Below, piece after piece: positions 1-11,344 of a DNA stretch of 64,000 nt. The notes under the pieces were generated by a model. The model saw only the letters and a list, made by a program, of their open reading frames with translations, did not search any database and had not been told where the DNA came from. Made by a program: the position numbers and the translations under genes. Each line of letters begins with the position of its first letter. Position 1 is the first letter of the stretch. The stretch is from Psococerastis gibbosa (lineage: Eukaryota > Arthropoda > Insecta > Psocodea > Psocidae): the NCBI GenBank assembly GCA_963971405.1, contig OZ020488.1, positions 23,145,089 through 23,209,088 of the forward strand, read 5' to 3'.

Positions 1-99
1 GCAAACAAAAGGCGTACAATAAGACTATAAAGTCTTGTTTTCATGCTAACCTTGTGTGTTTTTTTTTTCTCGCGTACTTTACCATGTAAGTGTCATCGT

Positions 100-160
100 T
101 GTGGGACTGATCTGCTGATGGCTCAAATTTAAACTATTATTATTATTATTTATTAATGAC
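100..160 (+). repeat. ATT-rich tract, possible LINE tail
   Basis: CTGATGGCTCAAATTTAAAC is followed by (ATT)n at about 136-152. It resembles the ends of the LINE tails elsewhere in the window but has no coding remnant. Confidence 0.3.
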
Positions 161-780
161 AGGTGGGTGAACCCCCAAAGACGCCAAACAACAAAAAAAA
201 ACATTCAGGCGTAATGGGTACGCTGTATATACTGTATACATGGTGTACCAACTAGTCAGCTAAACATTGAATACATCAGTGGCATGTGAAATGCCTAAAA
301 CCATACTATTTCGTACCCATATTTTCACATTTCTACCCTTGGGTCAGTTTACCATGGTTTATAGAATTTATAAGAAGCCAGCACTTCAACCCCGGGGAGC
401 ATTTCACCTGGGTTTGATAACGTCTTGCTCACCCCGTTGTCGAGATCCTGAATAGCCTGCTTCTTTACATGCGCCTGTGTCCAGGTCGCGTGATTGTCAA
501 ATTGTAAAAGTCATTAAAATGTCCTCTGCCGTAGGCTACATTATTACCTTAGTAATCCAAATGGTAACACCAAATTCCATACATTGTAGAGAAACAGTCA
601 TAAGGATGAAGAAAGTACTATATTGTATAATCAAAAGTCACACCATTTTCTAATTTCTCATTAAAGTAAAGAGCATTAACTAATATTATTGGGCAGCATG
701 ATTGCAAGTAGTTCCATATTCAGGTGCAGCGCGTGCATTATAAGTAGGCTACTACAATACTAGTAATATGGTTGGACACA
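161..780. other. no recognisable feature
   Basis: AT-rich sequence with only short chance ORFs; nothing seen. Confidence 0.5.
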
Positions 781-781
781 G

Positions 782-990
782 TCCCAGGCCACGGTGTGGG
801 CCCACAGGACAGTGGACCTCCTGATTATAGTGGATTCCGAACCACTTGGGAAACACAGTGAAGTCACACAATTAGTTCGGAGGTGACCAGGACAAGTCCT
901 ACCATGTTTCCCTACCGGCACTGTGCACACGACCAAGTTATCTGCATCTTTGAACTTGCTCTGATCCGCTGGATTAAGCTTGGTTACTGC
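782..990 (-). repeat. dispersed retroposon-like repeat (family A), copy 1
   Basis: Minus-strand copy of a family also at 5066-5463, 30215-30420 and 40741-40950. Landmarks include AACTTGGTCGTGTGCACAGT, GGAAACATGGTAGGACTTGT and ACTATAATCAGGAGGTCCAC. It is truncated after the GGTCCACTGTCC block. Open frames across it look like chance. Confidence 0.7.
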
Positions 991-2858
991 AATACTAGAG
1001 ATAGAGGTATAGTATATATGTATATTATTGATAGTACAGTATAGTTGCATGATACAAATATAATACAATATGACTACTTTCTTTGCACAGCATACAGTGG
1101 AATCGTATAGCCTACTGTGTCTGCATTATCCTGATTTCATCAGAAATATTGGAAGCAAGGGGAACTTTTCATTCAAAAATAATTAATTTCGTTATAATTA
1201 ATTATTGTGTAAACCTAAATAGAGATGGATTCTGCGGCTTCAGTGAATGTTTTACTTATTTTATGAAATAAGGAAAACTTATAAGCTAAACATACAAAGT
1301 TTTGGAAAGCACATAAAATAAAGCATACAGGTAATTAATTTGTCATCTCCCAAGCCAGAAATAATGCGTTAGTCTTGGTTGACTAATATACTTTTTGTTG
1401 CTGTAATTTCTCCATTAATGGTTCCTCTGCTCGTTTTTATGTCCCTCGTTGGTATTTTATATGAAAATGTGGCAAAACCCTTTGACTGTTGAATTATTTA
1501 TAGGTTAGGAAATTTTCTTGTTGTTAATTCCACAGCTGAGCGGAGAGATTAACATTTTCGCCTTTTATGGAAGGGATTATAAGTTTGAAAATGAACTCTC
1601 TACAGGCTACAGGCATTTTCAATTTAAATTTAAGAAGGCCCTATTTAGGTACCATACCTTTTCTTTCTTAGAATGCTTCATTATATTGTTTTATATAGGA
1701 ATATAGTGCAATTGCATTGTGATTATTGAAATTTCCCTATTTTATGATTGAACAATCTACAAAAAAAATTTTACGTAGCCTATGTCTCGAGAAATTAACA
1801 GATTTAGTATAGGTATACTATCGTATATCATCATCATATACTGCCAAGAGCAACATCCTTGATTTTCCACCACACTGGCTGAAAGAAGAAAAGTTCATTT
1901 GCTTTGTAATATCATTTTCATTTCATTAAAAAAAATAGACAATTAGGCTGTCGCTCTCCAAGTACCGAACTGCATCCGCCATTCTTAGACAAAGAGATCA
2001 CTAAAATTATATGGAGCCCCATAATCGTAGCAAATGAACATTTCAGTCTCGAGGCAGATGTTCTTTATTTTCAGCAGGGAAATATTTCATGAAGAGTTAC
2101 AGTATTAGATGAAGCAGGCAGCCATAAGGAAAGTACAGGTGGACAAGGAAATATGGGAGACCCCTGGGCACGACGGCCAGCTGTTGCTAGTCCTGATCCA
2201 TACGTAAATGATGCATTATTAATTTGGCGAGATGCAATTACTGTATAAAACGAGCTTTTGTCTCAAGCTGGCATCTCAGAGCGTCTTATTAAATATGTTT
2301 CTGCTCGCCTTCTCGATAATACTGCAGAGCAGCACTTTGCTGAGTGCTGCCATGGTCATATCTAGAGGAAACAGGATACGGTATTGTACAGTATTACATT
2401 ACACTAAATATGATTTCTCTGTGTTATCAAAGGATCATAAAATATAATAGATGGCGCCTAAAAATAAGCTACGGTAAGTATTGCCGATAGCGGCAAGGCT
2501 GTACCCAGCATTTTGACTGTATTGGGCTTATGGCTAGAACCACCCACTTAGACTATAGGAAACGATTTTTTGCCACTTCACTGGTGATGGTCATCCAGCT
2601 AGTCTGGTTAGTTAGTAAGTTACCAATTATTACCTGTTCACAAAAGGCAATTTATCTGGGCATAATTTATGTATAATATTTTTGTATTTCCTAAAGTACA
2701 TAGTCTTTGTTCGACATACTGCATGTCCAATGCACGGAACATGCGTTTTCGGATCCGGATTCAAATTTATGATTACGAGAAAGTTTGTTTCCTGTATCAT
2801 TGCAAAGCTGTGGCTAGCCAGAAGTTATATGATCAATGGTTGCTCAATCAGGGCTATT
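991..2858. other. no recognisable feature
   Basis: AT-rich, many short chance ORFs; no repeat, splice-flanked frame or RNA gene recognised. Confidence 0.5.
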
Positions 2859-2944
2859 TTAAAACTTCGAAACCATTATGTAAAACTGTACAATATTTCG
2901 TATTAATTTATAACAGCCTATAATATAATACGCTGCGCTCTTAC

Positions 2945-3176
2945 CGAATTGAATATCACTATAATTCTTGATAAAGTAAAGTGGAACTCTCAAACTCGAT
3001 TTATTTTTCACACAAATGCTGCGCTCCAAATTTACTTCAGCCAAGTTATGGTTGAATGGAATAGCATCAATCCAAAATGTTTCAATCCCAAGTGAAAACT
3101 TTAGGCGCGATTTGTAGTCATATATTCTCACATTCTTTTCTTGAAGAAACTGCAATATCATTTCTTCCATAATCAT
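2945..3176 (-). CDS. possible orphan coding exon, unrecognised
   Basis: Minus-strand open frame from ATG 3176. It encodes 77 residues up to a canonical donor (CG|GTAAGAG at 2945/2944), leaving phase 1. The peptide has ordinary protein composition, for example FSLGIETFWIDAIPFNHNLA. I recognise no family. Weak points: ORFs of this length arise by chance here, no partner exon was identified, and a TATAAATA sits only about 15 bp before the ATG. Confidence 0.2.
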
Positions 3177-3280
3177 AGGCCACGCTTGTATTTATAAGAT
3201 GCAGTTGTATAGGGGTTTATTGCACTAGCTCTTTACTGACTTGTCCTATGCAATACTATCATTTCATGATACATACATAA

Positions 3281-3663
3281 GGCGCCCATTCCATTGACCG
3301 GCTAGGGCTATTTCCAACAACGGTGACGTGGTAGCAGACATTCAAGACTTAGGTAACGTTTCCACCGACCTCGCATTGCAGATTGCAAATGACATTGACG
3401 GAAATGTTTGTTTTTCTTTTTATAGAAATCTATTAAAATATTTGTAATTAACATATCCCATGAAGCCATTTTTTAATTTTAGTTTGTTTGTTTGTGATTT
3501 TACTGTATGATCATTGATCAATTTTAACTATGGCATAGAGGAAAATAAACATTTCCGTCAATTCTGCAATGCGAGGTTGGTGGAAACGCCACCTAAGTCT
3601 TGAGTGTCTGCTACCACGTCACCGTTTTGGAAATAGCCCTAGCCGGTCAATGGAATGGGCACC
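3281..3663. mobile_element. PIF/Harbinger-like foldback MITE (family H), copy 1
   Basis: Long hairpin with near-complete inverted arms starting GGCGCCCATTCCATTGACCG and sharing GTGACGTGGTAGCAGACATT. It is flanked on both sides by TAA (3278-3280 and 3664-3666). A 3-bp TWA duplication and termini beginning GG fit PIF/Harbinger elements. No transposase. Relatives are at 11081, 20772, 21626 and 49313. Confidence 0.7.
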
Positions 3664-4337
3664 TAAATAAATGATGACAATTTTGGAAGCGTTGCATATA
3701 CCCGCAACATTGCAGTCAGTGGTTGGAGTCGGCTGCAATAAAATAAGGGATCTAAACTGAATGCATGACACACAGGTATGCAATTATCATGGAGCAAATG
3801 AAAGAATGCTAAAGTCAGTCATTCATTTTCACATGACAATGTGATTTGTGGTCAGCTGTTCATTTCCATTTTAGATTCCTGTAATTTTATTTCACAATTT
3901 CAGTGCTTCAGACAAATTGCTAGACAAATTATCAGCCATTTTGTGTGCATCTTTAACCAGTTAGTGGCGTGCGATATATGGCCAAGCATGATTTTTCATT
4001 TTGATATTCAAATTTTCGTTTATTATTCTAAGATATGCATCATTCATCTTATTACATTTATAAACATTCATTAAAATAAATTTCATATTTTCTTGTTGCT
4101 GACTAAATTTCTAACAAGGTATGACGTCAATTTATTCTTAATTAACTAAACTATGAATAAACCCATAGATATAATCAATTTCGTCTCGTAAAAACGCTTA
4201 AAATTGTGGATCAGTTGCGTCTTCTATCTTCAATAATTTTAAGTATAATGAAGTTCCACGAAGTCACTTTGGAGAATCCCACCATCATGAGTAGAGGAAG
4301 AAGAACGCAATGATCCACAGTAAAATACTTTAATAGT

Positions 4338-4366
4338 GACCGGTTTCGGATAAAATCCATCATCAG
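4338..4366 (-). ncRNA. hammerhead ribozyme-like motif, minus strand
   Basis: Mirror image in the left arm of the foldback: read on the minus strand it gives CTGATGA, GGATTTTATCC, GAAA and CCGGTC, identical in core to the + strand motif at 4467-4495. Confidence 0.5.
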
Positions 4367-4462
4367 ACTAACAACACATGAAAAAACGCCAGCTTATATA
4401 CTACATATAGTATACTACTAATACTACTATAGTATATAAGCTGGCGTTTTTTCATGTGTTGT

Positions 4463-4499
4463 TAGTCTGATGATGGATTTTATCCGAAACCGGTCACTA
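4463..4499 (+). ncRNA. hammerhead ribozyme-like motif, + strand
   Basis: Stem I TAGT (4463-4466) pairs with ACTA (4496-4499). The core CTGATGA is at 4467-4473. Stem II is GGAT/ATCC (4475-4478 with 4482-4485). GAAA is at 4486-4489. The minimal stem III is ACCGGT, closing on the cleavage triplet GTC (cut expected after 4495). One extra T between A9 and stem II departs from the consensus. ACCGGT is self-complementary, as in dimeric short-stem-III hammerheads. Confidence 0.5.
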
Positions 4500-5065
4500 T
4501 TAAAGTATTTTACTGTGGATCATTGCGTTCTTCTTCCTCTACTCATGATGTTCTCCAAGTTCCACAAAGTCACCAAGGAAACTCTCACAAGGAATCCCAC
4601 CATGATTCGTAAAAACGCAGTTATTCCTTTAAATATTCTGTGCAACGAAGCATCAGGTGAGCTCGATTATAGTGCAGTCATCAAAGAAAAAAACATCGCG
4701 CCTAGGGGTTGAAAGGCACCTCAACGAGAATGAGCCTGCTGTTACTTTCTACGGTTATGGTGCCATTTCTCCCCATACACCTTTCACTTTCACTTGCCCC
4801 TATCTCTTCCAGTGTCATCTTCATCACCCCACTTCTGCAGCCAACAATCGCGTAAGGGTGAGAGCTCTTAGCCTGGACTGCTCTGCGACTATTACATACT
4901 TCAGTTTTACTGCCTCAACGGGCCATCCATTTAGGTTTTTTTTAAATCCGATTTTTCTTCACATGTGCACACGTATGGTTCTAAGTGTAATATAGGCTAC
5001 ACAAAGCATTCACATAAATAATCTCCCGGAGTTGGTGTAAGGAACAGCGTTATATGCATGAAAGC

Positions 5066-5463
5066 CGGCCGCCATACCAAGTTGAATACAGCGGTCTAGA
5101 GCAGGTTCAAAGCTGCAGATAACTTGGCCGTGTGCACAGTGCCGGTAGGGAAACATGGTAGGACTTGTCCTGGTCACCTCCGAACTAATCGTGTGACTTC
5201 ACTGTGTTTCCCAAGTGGCTCGGAATGCACTATAATCAGGAGGTCCACTGTCCTATGGGCTGGCATAGGACAGTCATGTCGGAGTCGCTCTATGGGCCCA
5301 AATATGAGGCCTAAGTCGTTATTAACCCGACGAACTATATGCATGAAAGTCAACTCTCCTTACCCCAGGGTGAAAGAGTATGCCCTTAGGTATTGGCTCA
5401 CTCCCCTCTCCAAGCTGACAGAGTTGCTTAAGGCAGAAATGCTGAAAGCAGGCATTAGAAACA
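5066..5463 (+). repeat. dispersed retroposon-like repeat (family A), longest copy
   Basis: Runs from GGCCGCCATACCAAGTTG to GAAAGCAGGCATTAGAAAC and ends in a short A/C-rich tail. It includes a perfect small hairpin (GTCCTATG, loop, CATAGGAC) next to the ACTATAATCAGGAGGTCCAC block. Probably the 3' part of a LINE or SINE: copies share the tail end while their 5' extents vary. Confidence 0.7.
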
Positions 5464-6089
5464 ACAACATATGATATGCGTGAAAGAAACGGTCATACCT
5501 GCAAAAAGCACAGTACATACGACAAACACTACTTAATAAACAGTCATGCTTCGAGAATGTGTGGAACATAAAAAAATAATTTGATGGCTCCGTTTCCAGA
5601 CTTTCTGTAGCTTCACGATGGCGGAAGGCCTGGTGTCGAAACCGGTCGTTTTTATACATATTTTTAGAAGAACTTGACATAGTTATTTTATTTTTACAAT
5701 CAAGATATCAATATGATAGCCTATGTTTCCAATGTAAGCTTTCTACGTGACGGTTGGTTGATATCCTAACAGCACAGCTGGTCTCTGTCCATTACAACCC
5801 CTTCTTCCTGTCTAACGGACACCTACTGGCTATGGAACATAACGCACCTGCTTGGGGTCTGCACTGAACCTTGCTACGAGGCAAGAGATAATGCTCTCGT
5901 ATTAGATTTGCATGGCGTGTAATTAAATAGGTACTGTTCGGATAATATATGGAATGTATTAATAATATAGGGGTACTCATATATCACATAGGAAACCGTC
6001 AAAATCTAAAATCAGACATAACCCATGAAGTGAGAAATATGCATCTAAAAAGTTCCTTAGGAAGCAAATTATTGTCTGGGTTAGAATTC
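5464..6089. other. no recognisable feature
   Basis: Unique-looking DNA between a family A repeat and a possible SINE; nothing seen. Confidence 0.5.
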
Positions 6090-6195
6090 CATGTAAGGAC
6101 ATGTAGAGTAGTGGCCTGGACTCCGACTTTCTCCAGAAAGGTTGTTGGTCCGGGTACCACACATGCTGCACTTTCTGGGATTTCCTAGTCGAGTA
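6090..6195 (+). repeat. dispersed repeat, possible decayed SINE, second copy
   Basis: Diverged partner of 62225-62350 with the same block order, ending in TTTCCTAGTC. No target duplication or A-rich tail is visible. Confidence 0.35.
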
Positions 6196-6697
6196 TGAGA
6201 GAGGGCTTTATTGTCCTAACTCCACTGAGTTGGCTAAGTAACAGAATTAATTCATTATTTATTTATTTATCCCCGACGTCATAATGTATTAATTTTCTAA
6301 TCCTGCGGTAATTTCGTCAAACCTTTTGGTCTGATTGCTGCATGCAGCACATGGCGAATAGAGGGGAAGAGTCATTGCCAAGTACTGAAATATGGCTGGA
6401 AAATTCACCCTAACTCTGTTAAACCATTAACTTTTAGCCGCAACCCTCTTTAGCGGGAAAACGAAAAACTTGAACAATGAACTAACTAGAGGAGACCCGA
6501 AGTTTAAGTATCGAATCAATTCATTGACGCTAGGTGTATCGCACTTAGCGATTTACCCACTGATAAATTAATGAAGCACTCAGTTTTATAAAAGTATCAT
6601 ACTATTTATCTTAGTTGATGACCCACTATCCAAAAAAATATATACATATAATACCTGTACCTGTGCATACAGTTTTTTACTAGTGCAGTGTCTAGTA

Positions 6698-6860
6698 CAA
6701 GGCCGTAGCGGGTTCATGGGGGTTCAACCCCCCCCCCCCCCCCGAATTGAAATGGCTTGATACTAGATAGAATTGGATTTTGAGAGGAAAAATAAAAACC
6801 ACTAATATCCAATGAAATTTCTGACCCCCCCCCAAAAAAAAAATCCTGGCTACGGCCTTG
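6698..6860. mobile_element. hAT-type MITE with G/C runs
   Basis: Terminal inverted repeats CAAGGCCGTAGC and GCTACGGCCTTG are flanked by an exact 8-bp duplication GTCTAGTA (6690-6697 and 6861-6868). An 8-bp duplication plus CA...TG ends is the hAT signature. Inside are a 16-base C run and a second C run followed by A. A sister copy is at 31455-31627. No transposase. Confidence 0.85.
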
Positions 6861-6868
6861 GTCTAGTA

Positions 6869-7449
6869 TACACTAAACACCGAGCAAAAGCAGATATTTT
6901 GTTTACGATTCAAAAATAGAAAACCTTTTGCTCCTGCCAAATTTCTATTTTCCCTTTCGGAATTAATTAAGATGAATTTAATATCATCAATCGGCACATA
7001 TTGCAACCCTCTTCTTTAGCATGGAGGCTCAGCAGGGACATAAAGGCAGAAATGATTTAACACGATGAAGAGTCCAGCAACAGCTTGCAAAGGGGTGGCG
7101 GAGCAGGGGTGCCGATTCAGCTGTTGCTCACCACCTGGTCCCAACCCTGAGCAGCAAACTCCCTCCCTTTTAATAATGAAAAACCTCATTTCACAAAAAT
7201 ATGGGGGCAAACTAGACGGCATTATGGGCCGGGGGGAATTTCTCATAGTCCCCGATCAGGGGGATGTTATGAAAACTTTGACGCAGTCTGCTTCATTATG
7301 AATTGCTTGAATATTTATTGAAAATTCAAGCTTTAAAACTTCTTATAGCTGAATGTAAACAAAAAATAAATAAATTTCTAAGTATTTGGGTAATTAGCAC
7401 GGTTTGTATGATGAAAGTCAAACATCAATGACAGGTACGTTAGGAAAAT
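6869..7449. other. no assigned feature; GC-richer patch
   Basis: A GC-richer patch at about 7060-7260 with short G and C runs recalls the hAT MITEs, but no matching ends or 8-bp duplication were found. Confidence 0.4.
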
Positions 7450-7650
7450 ACTGAAACAAATGACATTGACGACAGAAAATCAGAGGATAAAGAAAAATTG
7501 GGCTTGGCGTGATTCGAACCCAAGATCTACGCCAAACCCAGTTTTTCTATATTCTCTCATTTTCGGTTATAACGAGGAGGTTACCATTTCAAACCAAAGT
7601 TAATTTAATGTCATTGTTAGTAAATCATTAATGAGGATATTGTTGACACA
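7450..7650 (-). mobile_element. tRNA-like hairpin element (family T), minus-strand copy
   Basis: Read on the minus strand: ACATTAAATTAACTTTGGTT, ATAACCGAAAATGAGAGAAT, AGAAAAACTGGGTTTGGC, a loop with B-box-like GGGTTCGAATC, then GCCAAGCCCAATTTTTCTTT and ATCCTCTGATTTTC, which fold back on the first part. Matches 16990-17240 and 26785-27115. Confidence 0.6.
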
Positions 7651-8978
7651 TGAAAACTGACAGAATGCAGCATAAAATGCACGATAGTTCAACTAATACT
7701 GAACAGGCTAACTTAGTTTTCTTCTTCTGAGGTCACAATGTCAACGATTGGTTGGCAGCAACTCCCCGCATATCATGCTCCAGCTCGCCTTCCTCTTCAG
7801 CGCTTTGTACGGTCGAGCTGCTGTGTTCTCCTTCAGTTCATCCATGAATTCCTCCTTTGGTCGCCCTCTTCTATTATAGTTCCTTCCACTGTTGTTTATT
7901 TATTTATGATTAAGAAGTTTCAATCTCTAATTTACCTGAGGTTTTCTATTTTGCAACAGAATAGTGAGTTCCGCTACTAATGCATATAATACAATATAAA
8001 TACAATTATGTATATATACAGTACATACAATATAAATAGGAGCTTTGCCTTTTTGGGCATCCGCTCTCATGTTGTTCTCAACATACACCATACAACATAC
8101 AATATGTATGTAATAAATATACTATACGCAATGACGCATTTATGTATGCTATAACTACCCCTGGATTGGGGGTTATCACATGACACTGACTTGTAGAGAT
8201 ACTTTAAATACGTATCATTTACTTCCCAAAAGAAATTATTTACCAGATTAGATTGAAATGTTTGCTATGATTTAGCAGCTGTACAAGCAGGTGATAGCTA
8301 ATATTATTTTACAAACGCTCATTGCCAGCAGTAAACCCTACAACAATATAAGATAAGTCAGTGAACCTATTGGTTTCCTGAAGGGGTTGATTGTTGTTTA
8401 GTAAGGGTGACAGCTGGGTGAAACAATGCTGGTCTACTTGCGTCTACGCTCATATTCTACAGCCCTTTGTTCTATTTATGCGCTCTAGTCTGTCCGTTAT
8501 TGCGCAGATGTTGCTTTTAGGCCAAGCAATACTCAGATTGTCAATCCATTGATAGGGGATAGCAACAGATGTACCGACCTTTTTAAAATTGCAATTACTG
8601 TATGTTATTTACATTTTGGGGTGGTTCTCGCAATCGTTCATAAAGTTGAGGATAGTGGATTCCTATCCATGGCAGCTTCCTAGTTCGGCTTCCAAATCAA
8701 CGATGATGAGTCACCCTCAAAGTGTACAACAGCAAAAGAAAAACTCTCAAACAATACCTATAAACTCCCTGCCGAGTATTTTTATTATTGTTAGTGATGT
8801 GGTGACCGCAGACTGCTAACTAACAACGCGGTTTGCTGTCTGCCTAGGCTTCATTAAAAACAAAAAATAAAACAAAAGGGCTACATAATGAATGATTCAA
8901 AAAGGAAGGAAACGGTCAATCAAAAGCTTGTAAAGACGTTTAACAACCGAAGTAGGCCCTCATCATAAAACTTTTAGG
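7651..8978. other. no recognisable feature
   Basis: AT-rich; a short GC-rich stem near 8040-8075 (GAGCTTTGCCTTTTTGGGC) resembles a LINE tail but is not supported further. Confidence 0.4.
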
Positions 8979-9105
8979 TACCCGACCACGATAGAATGTC
9001 AATTCGAACACTTATGAAAATAGAAGAAACTCAGTGTTCCGCTTATGCGAGTTTTCGAATAAACAAAGCGCTCCAAATGTCATCCTATCGGTCGGGTAGT
9101 AGATG
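8979..9105. repeat. imperfect inverted repeat, possible small MITE
   Basis: TACCCGACCACGATAGAATG at the left faces CATCCTATCGGTCGGGTA at the right. No convincing target duplication; the interior is not recognised. Confidence 0.35.
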
Positions 9106-9139
9106 ACTTCACTTAAATTATTAAATACGGAGACCTTCT

Positions 9140-9415
9140 TCTTACTCTTCCCCATTAGTGCTCCGTTCCCAGAGGGGGGGGGGGTCGCCCCGAGCCCATT
9201 TCCTGAACCCGCTCCGGTCGGACGCTAACGCCTTGTGCTCCTCTTGCTCCGGCGAGCTGTTCAATCCTTTCCTCGAGGGTTGTTCTCGGTCTATCGATGG
9301 GTCTTCTACCTTGTGGCCTTGCTTCCGCCAACCTCAGGGTGGTCCTGTTTTCGTCCATCCTTTGGACGTGGCCGAACCATTGCAGCTGCTTGTTCTTGGA
9401 AACCAACATACTTTA
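9140..9415 (-). mobile_element. LINE reverse-transcriptase C-terminal fragment
   Basis: The minus strand encodes LQWFGHVQRMDENRTTLRLA, then RPQGRRPIDRPRTTLEERIE. This is the WxGHVxRMxxxR...GRRxxGRP block that closes many arthropod LINE ORFs. After one frameshift it continues ALASDRSGFRKWARGDPPP. A G/C run lies in the last part. The same 3' end is repeated at 34461-34560. Confidence 0.75.
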
Positions 9416-9494
9416 TTCTCAGATTTGGAAGAAGTAATGGATGATGAGAAGTCTAAGGGTAAGTTGAAAATTGGAGCGTGTATAGGATAGGGCT

Positions 9495-9515
9495 CCCCCC
9501 CCCCCCCCCCCCCCC
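9495..9515 (+). repeat. poly-C run (21 bases)
   Basis: Uninterrupted C run in otherwise AT-rich DNA. Here no terminal repeats or target duplication were found, unlike the C runs inside the hAT elements. Confidence 0.9.
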
Positions 9516-11080
9516 GATCGTGGTGGGTGAATATTTAAACCGGACCAGGTAATTACATTACCTATCTTCCAAGTTTCCCTCAGAAAGCCCCCTTATCCAA
9601 CCAATACTATTTGCTTTACACCAGTTTATTGTTCGTATCTTCAACTTGTATGATATATCCTACGGATACAACAGACTATGTTATAGTAGTTAGTACACCA
9701 CTTCATAGTGCATGAAGCCTATATAATATATTGAAAATTAATTAGCTTGATGTAGTAGACAGGGCAGTTTACAATAATAATATATTCAATATTTTAGAAT
9801 GTGTACCTAAACCGACCGGAACAAAGGGGCACGACAGCCCTTCAAGGGTTCAGGTCTGCAGACTAGAAGAGGATTTTCTTTTTGTTATATAATAGTGAGG
9901 CAGCCGGAGTAATAGTTAGGTTGGTGTGGGCCGATGACACAATATTAATCGCTAAGCCAGGCAATACTTTACATCATGGTACTAAATTTGATTATAAGAG
10001 CTTTCATTTGTTACAAGCCATACCTTTTCAAAAATGAAGAACTTTTGTTGTGCATTTTACAATATAAATTTACTGTCTCTATCGACGCAAAAATGTTTGG
10101 TTACTGTTCGAACAAATATTGAATATTAAACAAAACAATCCTAGTGCGCCTCACATTCTCATTCAAATTGAGAAATAGTATTGTAACATTAGCGCGAATA
10201 TAATTTTCTAGTCAAAAATATACATTTTTTTTTTAAAGTGCATTAAATTCTATTTATATTTATTTTAAATTAGAATTCGTATGTGTTCTGTGTTTTTTTT
10301 ATAATGAACCTATATACAGAGACCTAGCCGGTTGTGACGCACTAAGACGCGTGTCTGGGGTGTATTTGACCCCCGTGGCCTGTTAAAGTCAGCTAAGTGA
10401 CCTGTGGAGAAAGAGAAAGGGGGGGGGGGCACCAGGCGGCGGTGGACACGGTGAATGCGCCGCACGTGCACTATGCGTGGTCCACGCCATGTTGACTCAC
10501 CCCTACTCCAATTAGAACCCGACTGGTACTACACAGACCAAATACGATAAAACGTGCTTCTTGCCTTTTTCCCACGAAAAGCACGGAATATTCGTGTGAC
10601 TTTCAAATGAGAGGAAATATAAAAATGCACGGAGTGCTTTATCACTTGATAACCTAATTGTCCGACTGTTTTTTTTTCTCAGTCGTATTTTAAGTTGAAT
10701 TCATGCCTTATCTAACGTCATTTGTGGCATTAGAATTGCCATAGATCAGACTTGAGACCTAAATAACGAATAGCTTATGAAAATTTCTTCACAAGCATCA
10801 TCTCTTATAGTTTGTCCCCCAGTCACATAATATACATTGACAGTCCCACTGTGGCAATTAATTTATTTTTAATCTTAATAAACGGGGATTAAAAATGTAA
10901 ACAAGATAGTTTTAGAATGGAATGTTCCAATCAAAATTGTTTTGTTTACATTTCTAAGTTAATATTAAACGGTGGAATACGCCTGCAGGGCTTCAACCAG
11001 GATAAGTTTAATGCAGGCCTAGACGAACGTCAAAAACATCATTGATAATAAAGGCCTATCATTCTTCTCAACATTTCTAA
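9516..11080. other. no gene seen; one small repeat core
   Basis: Apart from the 10855-10975 repeat core, there is a GC-rich patch at about 10330-10510 with a G run, whose identity I cannot give. Confidence 0.4.
10855..10975. repeat. small inverted-repeat element core
   Basis: GATTAAAAATGTAAACAAGA on the left and TTTTGTTTACATTTCTAA on the right form an inverted pair, followed by TTAATATTAAACGG. The same core occurs at 25641-25796 and, in part, at 25335-25440. Confidence 0.5.
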
Positions 11081-11344
11081 GGCGGCAATTCCCCCGGCGA
11101 ATTTACTTCATTTGTGATTTGAGATTTTTGTTTGTTTAGTTTTAAGGAGACTATTACGAAGATACTTATACTCTATTATAAATTATGTTATAATATGGTA
11201 GCAGACATCATTAATACGTCTCTTAAATATATAACATAATTTATAATAGATAAGTTAAGTATCGACATAATAGTCTCCTTAAAACAAAACAAACAAAAAA
11301 TCTCAAATAACAAATGAAGTAAATTCGCCGGTGGAATTGCCGCC
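11081..11344. mobile_element. foldback MITE related to family H
   Basis: Inverted arms begin GGCGGCAATTCC and continue with CGGCGAATTTACTTCATTTG. The left flank is TAA, the right TAT. The centre contains the block GGTAGCAGACATCATTAATA and a paired TTATAATAGATAAGTTAAG segment, both shared with the 21626 element although the arms differ. Confidence 0.65.

Larger units (their letters stand above)
4283..4550. mobile_element. foldback element with hammerhead-like cores in both arms
   Basis: Near-perfect inverted repeat centred at about 4416. Each arm of about 120 bp contains a hammerhead-like core: + strand 4467-4495 (CTGATGA, GGAT/ATCC helix, GAAA, then GGTC) and minus strand 4338-4366. Direct repeats GTTCCACRAAGTCAC flank the hairpin at about 4252 and 4558. 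Penelope-like elements are known carriers of such ribozymes; the assignment to them is inference. Confidence 0.65.

Noticed and set aside
4657-4995. 112-codon ORF after the 4-kb foldback
   Set aside because: No domain, no splice signals in frame, low-information composition.
5124-5474. 116-codon ORF with a similar peptide in other places
   Set aside because: The likeness comes from the family A repeat itself; reading frames are not kept intact across copies.
7494-7540. Possible tRNA gene
   Set aside because: B-box-like sequence is present, but no full cloverleaf; it is a family T element. The same applies to the 17.16-kb and 27.02-kb copies, whose anticodon arms are too short.
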